Source: Planctomycetota bacterium (GTDB taxonomy: Bacteria > Planctomycetota > UBA11346). Taken from it: 64,000 nucleotides of DNA. The notes under the pieces are model-generated. The model saw only the letters and a program-made list of their open reading frames with translations, did not search any database and was not told the DNA's origin. Both the position numbers and the translations under genes were made by a program. The DNA lies in NCBI GenBank assembly GCA_013816485.1, contig JACDEI010000013.1, positions 1 through 64,000 of the forward strand. Reading direction: 5' to 3'. Of the stretch, positions 62,002 to 64,000 are shown piece after piece; position 1 is the stretch's first letter, and every line of letters begins with the position of its first letter.

Positions 62002-63045
62002 TCACAGACTGGAGAGGTACGAGCGGTATTCCTTACGCGCTTCGTCGGACACTTTCTTGTCCTTGTCGATGCGCCCGACCAGCTCACGCGCCAACTTGGT
62101 GGCGGCGGCTTGGGTGGTTTCGTCACCGCCGAGCAGGGCCGCGATGGCGACCTGGTCGAAGGCGGCGAGGTTGCCTTCGGTGTCGTTGGCTTTGGCCAGC
62201 AACTGGGCGTGGTGCAGGCGCGCACGTGCCTGCGCTTCGGTGGCGATCGGTGCCAGGTAGGTCTTTTTCAGCGCGGCGATGCACTCAGCGGGCTTGCCGT
62301 CGGCATCAAGACTGCTGGCCACTGCCAGGGCGATGCTGCCGAAGGCGTCCGGGTCCTCGTCGGCCTTGATCTTGGCCCAGTACGGAGTCAGCAGCGCCAC
62401 GGCATCGGTGAACTTCTTCTGCGCCACCAACACGGCGTTCTGGCCGAGATAGCCGTCGAGTTCAGCGCTTGCACCCCACTTGGCGCCTTCCTTGACCATC
62501 AACTGGTAGTCGGCCATGGCACCGGCGTAGTCCTTCGCTTCCAGCGCGAGGCCGGCACGTAGCGACACCGCCTCGGCTATGTGCACGGTCTTGGGATAAC
62601 GGCCGAGATATTCTTTCAGCAGCGTGAGTGCCTCCGGTCCCTTGCCGGTGCGCGCCAGGGAGGCGGCGGCACGACGGTAGGCCTGCTCGACCTCCCAGTG
62701 CCATTTGCCAGTGGTGATGGCTTTCTTGTAGTGCTCGGGCGCGGTGACGAAGTCGCCGTTGTTGTAGAGCACCTCGGCGCGCATGAAGCTGGTGTCGCTG
62801 TTGCCGACGTACACCACCTTGTTGTACTGGCCGGGTTTGCGCGTCACCGCCACGCGGGTCTGCGATTTCCAGTCACCGAGGTAGAACACCAGCCCGTCGG
62901 TGGTCTCGCTTTCGACCCACGCGCCGTCGATCGGCTTCTCGGGCGTGAGGATGTTGGCGGGTGCCGGCTCCATGGTCACCGCGTGGGCGGCGACCGTGAC
63001 GGCCAGCAGGGCGAGGATGCGGCAGCGGGTGATCAGGGCGCTCAT
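62002..63045 (-). CDS. Secreted TPR-type repeat protein
   Basis: Start at 63045 follows GAGGAG. The 347-residue protein has a signal peptide (MSALITRCRILALLAVTVAAHA), a short beta segment (GAWVESETTDGLVFYLGD), then helical repeats (about 85-330). The segment WVESETTDGLVFY resembles FIESETTAGIVYR of the next protein, so the two are paralogues. They are probably one operon, with 38 bases between the genes. Confidence 0.85.
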   Translation of the reverse strand: MSALITRCRILALLAVTVAAHAVTMEPAPANILTPEKPIDGAWVESETTDGLVFYLGDWKSQTRVAVTRKPGQYNKVVYVGNSDTSFMRAEVLYNNGDFVTAPEHYKKAITTGKWHWEVEQAYRRAAASLARTGKGPEALTLLKEYLGRYPKTVHIAEAVSLRAGLALEAKDYAGAMADYQLMVKEGAKWGASAELDGYLGQNAVLVAQKKFTDAVALLTPYWAKIKADEDPDAFGSIALAVASSLDADGKPAECIAALKKTYLAPIATEAQARARLHHAQLLAKANDTEGNLAAFDQVAIAALLGGDETTQAAATKLARELVGRIDKDKKVSDEARKEYRSYLSSL

Positions 63046-63056
63046 GGTGGTGCTCC

Positions 63057-64000
63057 TCACTTGGTCTCAGCGGGCTTGGCGTCGGCCGGCTTGGCGTCGG
63101 CAGGTTTGGCATCCGCCGGCTTGGCATCCGCCGCTGGTTTGGGCTTGGCGTCTGCCGGGTCTTCGCGTGGTTCCGCCGGTTTTGGCGGCTCCGCTTTCAC
63201 TGGGGGCGGCGTGCTGCCGTCGGCGGCGATGATCGCCACGACCTCGTCGTCATCCGGCGTGGTCATGGGTTTGGCAGTGAACTCCGGCGCGTCGGTGTTG
63301 GCGAAAATCGCCATCGGTTCACCATTGACGGTGACCTCGACCACCTTGAAGGCGGCCTTCTCGGTCACGCCCTGTTTGCTGTAGAGGTCGAGGAAGCGTT
63401 TGGCCAATATGACGGACAAAGCGTTCATCGGACGGCGCGCACGTTTGTCGTCGCCCCACTGTGCCGGGGCGATCAGGTCACGCGACATGTCGCTGCGATT
63501 GCGCCGCAGGAACGACAAGGTGTCGTTCACCACCTTGTTGTCGTTCAACATAACCGAGAACTCCAACACCAGAGTGTAGGCTTCCCAGTAACCGATCTTG
63601 TCGGTGGTGTTGTTTTTGGCGTTGCGGATTTCCGCGACGACTCCACGGGCCTTCTGCAGGTCCTCTTTCGGCGGCATGGGATTGCCCTCAAGCGCCGCTT
63701 TGTAGGTGACCAGCACCAGTGCCATCTGGTTATCGAGGCTGAGCGGGTCTTCCTTGTACATCTCGTCGAGGAGCGGCAGGGCTTTCTCAAACTGATTGCT
63801 TTCACGGTAGTAAGCCGCCAAGCGGACCTTAGCCAAGTTCTGGTTCGCCCGTGCCGAGATGACGGCGTGGAAGGCGTCCACCGCCGCATCGATCTGCTTG
63901 AATTGATCTGGCGCGATCACTGCCTTGTTGGTCGCCATCAGCTTGCGGAAGTCGCCGATTTTGTTCAGCGCCTGGATCAAGTCACGGCGCTGACGTGGCG
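63057..64000 (-). CDS. TPR-type repeat protein with PADAK repeat tail (5' end outside the window)
   Basis: The frame is open to the window edge, so the start is not seen. At least 314 residues remain. They show helical repeats (for example AAYYRESNQFEKALPLLDEM), a region with ILAKRFLDLYSKQGV and a Pro-rich C-terminus ending in about five copies of K-P-A-D-A (PADAKPADAKPADAK). The stop is 11 bases upstream of the next start. It is probably the first gene of the three in this window and secreted. Confidence 0.8.
   Translation of the reverse strand, partial: PRQRRDLIQALNKIGDFRKLMATNKAVIAPDQFKQIDAAVDAFHAVISARANQNLAKVRLAAYYRESNQFEKALPLLDEMYKEDPLSLDNQMALVLVTYKAALEGNPMPPKEDLQKARGVVAEIRNAKNNTTDKIGYWEAYTLVLEFSVMLNDNKVVNDTLSFLRRNRSDMSRDLIAPAQWGDDKRARRPMNALSVILAKRFLDLYSKQGVTEKAAFKVVEVTVNGEPMAIFANTDAPEFTAKPMTTPDDDEVVAIIAADGSTPPPVKAEPPKPAEPREDPADAKPKPAADAKPADAKPADAKPADAKPAETK
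63061..63140. repeat. 15-bp tandem repeat inside a coding region
   Basis: About five units encode the PADAK motif in the C-terminus of the TPR protein, with the minus-strand unit about GCCGACGCCAAGCCG. Third-position changes show that selection acts on the residues. Confidence 0.75.

Noticed and set aside
1-64000. tRNA, rRNA or riboswitch genes
   Set aside because: I looked for T-loop-like GTTCGAATC sequences, conserved rRNA words and leader structures upstream of transport genes, and found none convincing; a covariance-model search would be decisive.

Overview
The window is a 64 kb piece of a high-GC bacterial chromosome, best read as a member of the PVC superphylum (Planctomycetota or Verrucomicrobiota; I cannot separate them from this sequence). 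The evidence is the gene content: ECF sigma factor/FecR pairs, several secreted beta-propeller dehydrogenases with fused c-type haem domains, NPCBM and DUF1080 (3-keto-disaccharide hydrolase) proteins, ThuA, VCBS-repeat proteins and a Tm-1/TIM-barrel gene pair. A TonB-dependent receptor, a GT9 glycosyltransferase and a PBP4 carboxypeptidase indicate a diderm cell with peptidoglycan.

Layout. 1-1600: the tail of a possible transposase, an AT-rich orphan gene with a HEPN-like RxxxxH motif, and a compound palindromic repeat. 1740-13009: a periplasmic sugar-oxidation cluster (NPCBM/propeller/HEAT/cytochrome protein, sigma-FecR pair, VCBS protein, propeller dehydrogenase, HEAT-cytochrome protein, AraC regulator). 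13010-14645: repeat-rich DNA with two small genes. 14645-25808: a PQQ dehydrogenase with an inserted cytochrome, a sigma54 activator with a TIM-barrel sensor, the divergent Tm-1/TIM-barrel operon, a ThuA-cupin fusion, a propeller-PKD-cytochrome dehydrogenase and a DUF1080 lyase/hydrolase. 25907-30378: radical SAM protein, dicarboxylate symporter, small MscS channel, EF-hand protein. 30567-34380: a probable metal-uptake module (BNR protein with CxCC, TonB receptor, small CxxC membrane protein). 34468-45804: mostly housekeeping and envelope genes (Spx/ArsC-like protein, K+ channel, PBP4, YacG, two glycosyltransferases, APC permease, nucleotidyltransferase pair, NDH-2). 45975-50763: a second sigma/FecR operon with a secreted protein and a second CxCC BNR protein. 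50999-60508: small membrane proteins, monooxygenase, MFS transporter, HflX, a 2OG dioxygenase, GalE, alkyladenine glycosylase and an M20 dipeptidase. 60716-64000: three consecutive secreted TPR-type proteins, the first cut by the window end.

How the parts fit. The secreted dehydrogenases would oxidise sugars outside the cytoplasm and pass electrons to their own haem domains; DUF1080 and ThuA proteins are usual partners in keto-sugar breakdown. Regulation probably comes from the AraC protein, the sigma54 activator and two ECF/FecR systems.

A striking property is the intergenic DNA. Many gaps hold long compound inverted repeats of several sequence families or heptamer/nonamer tandem arrays, and some of these supply the apparent ends of neighbouring reading frames. 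I saw no rRNA, tRNA or CRISPR array.
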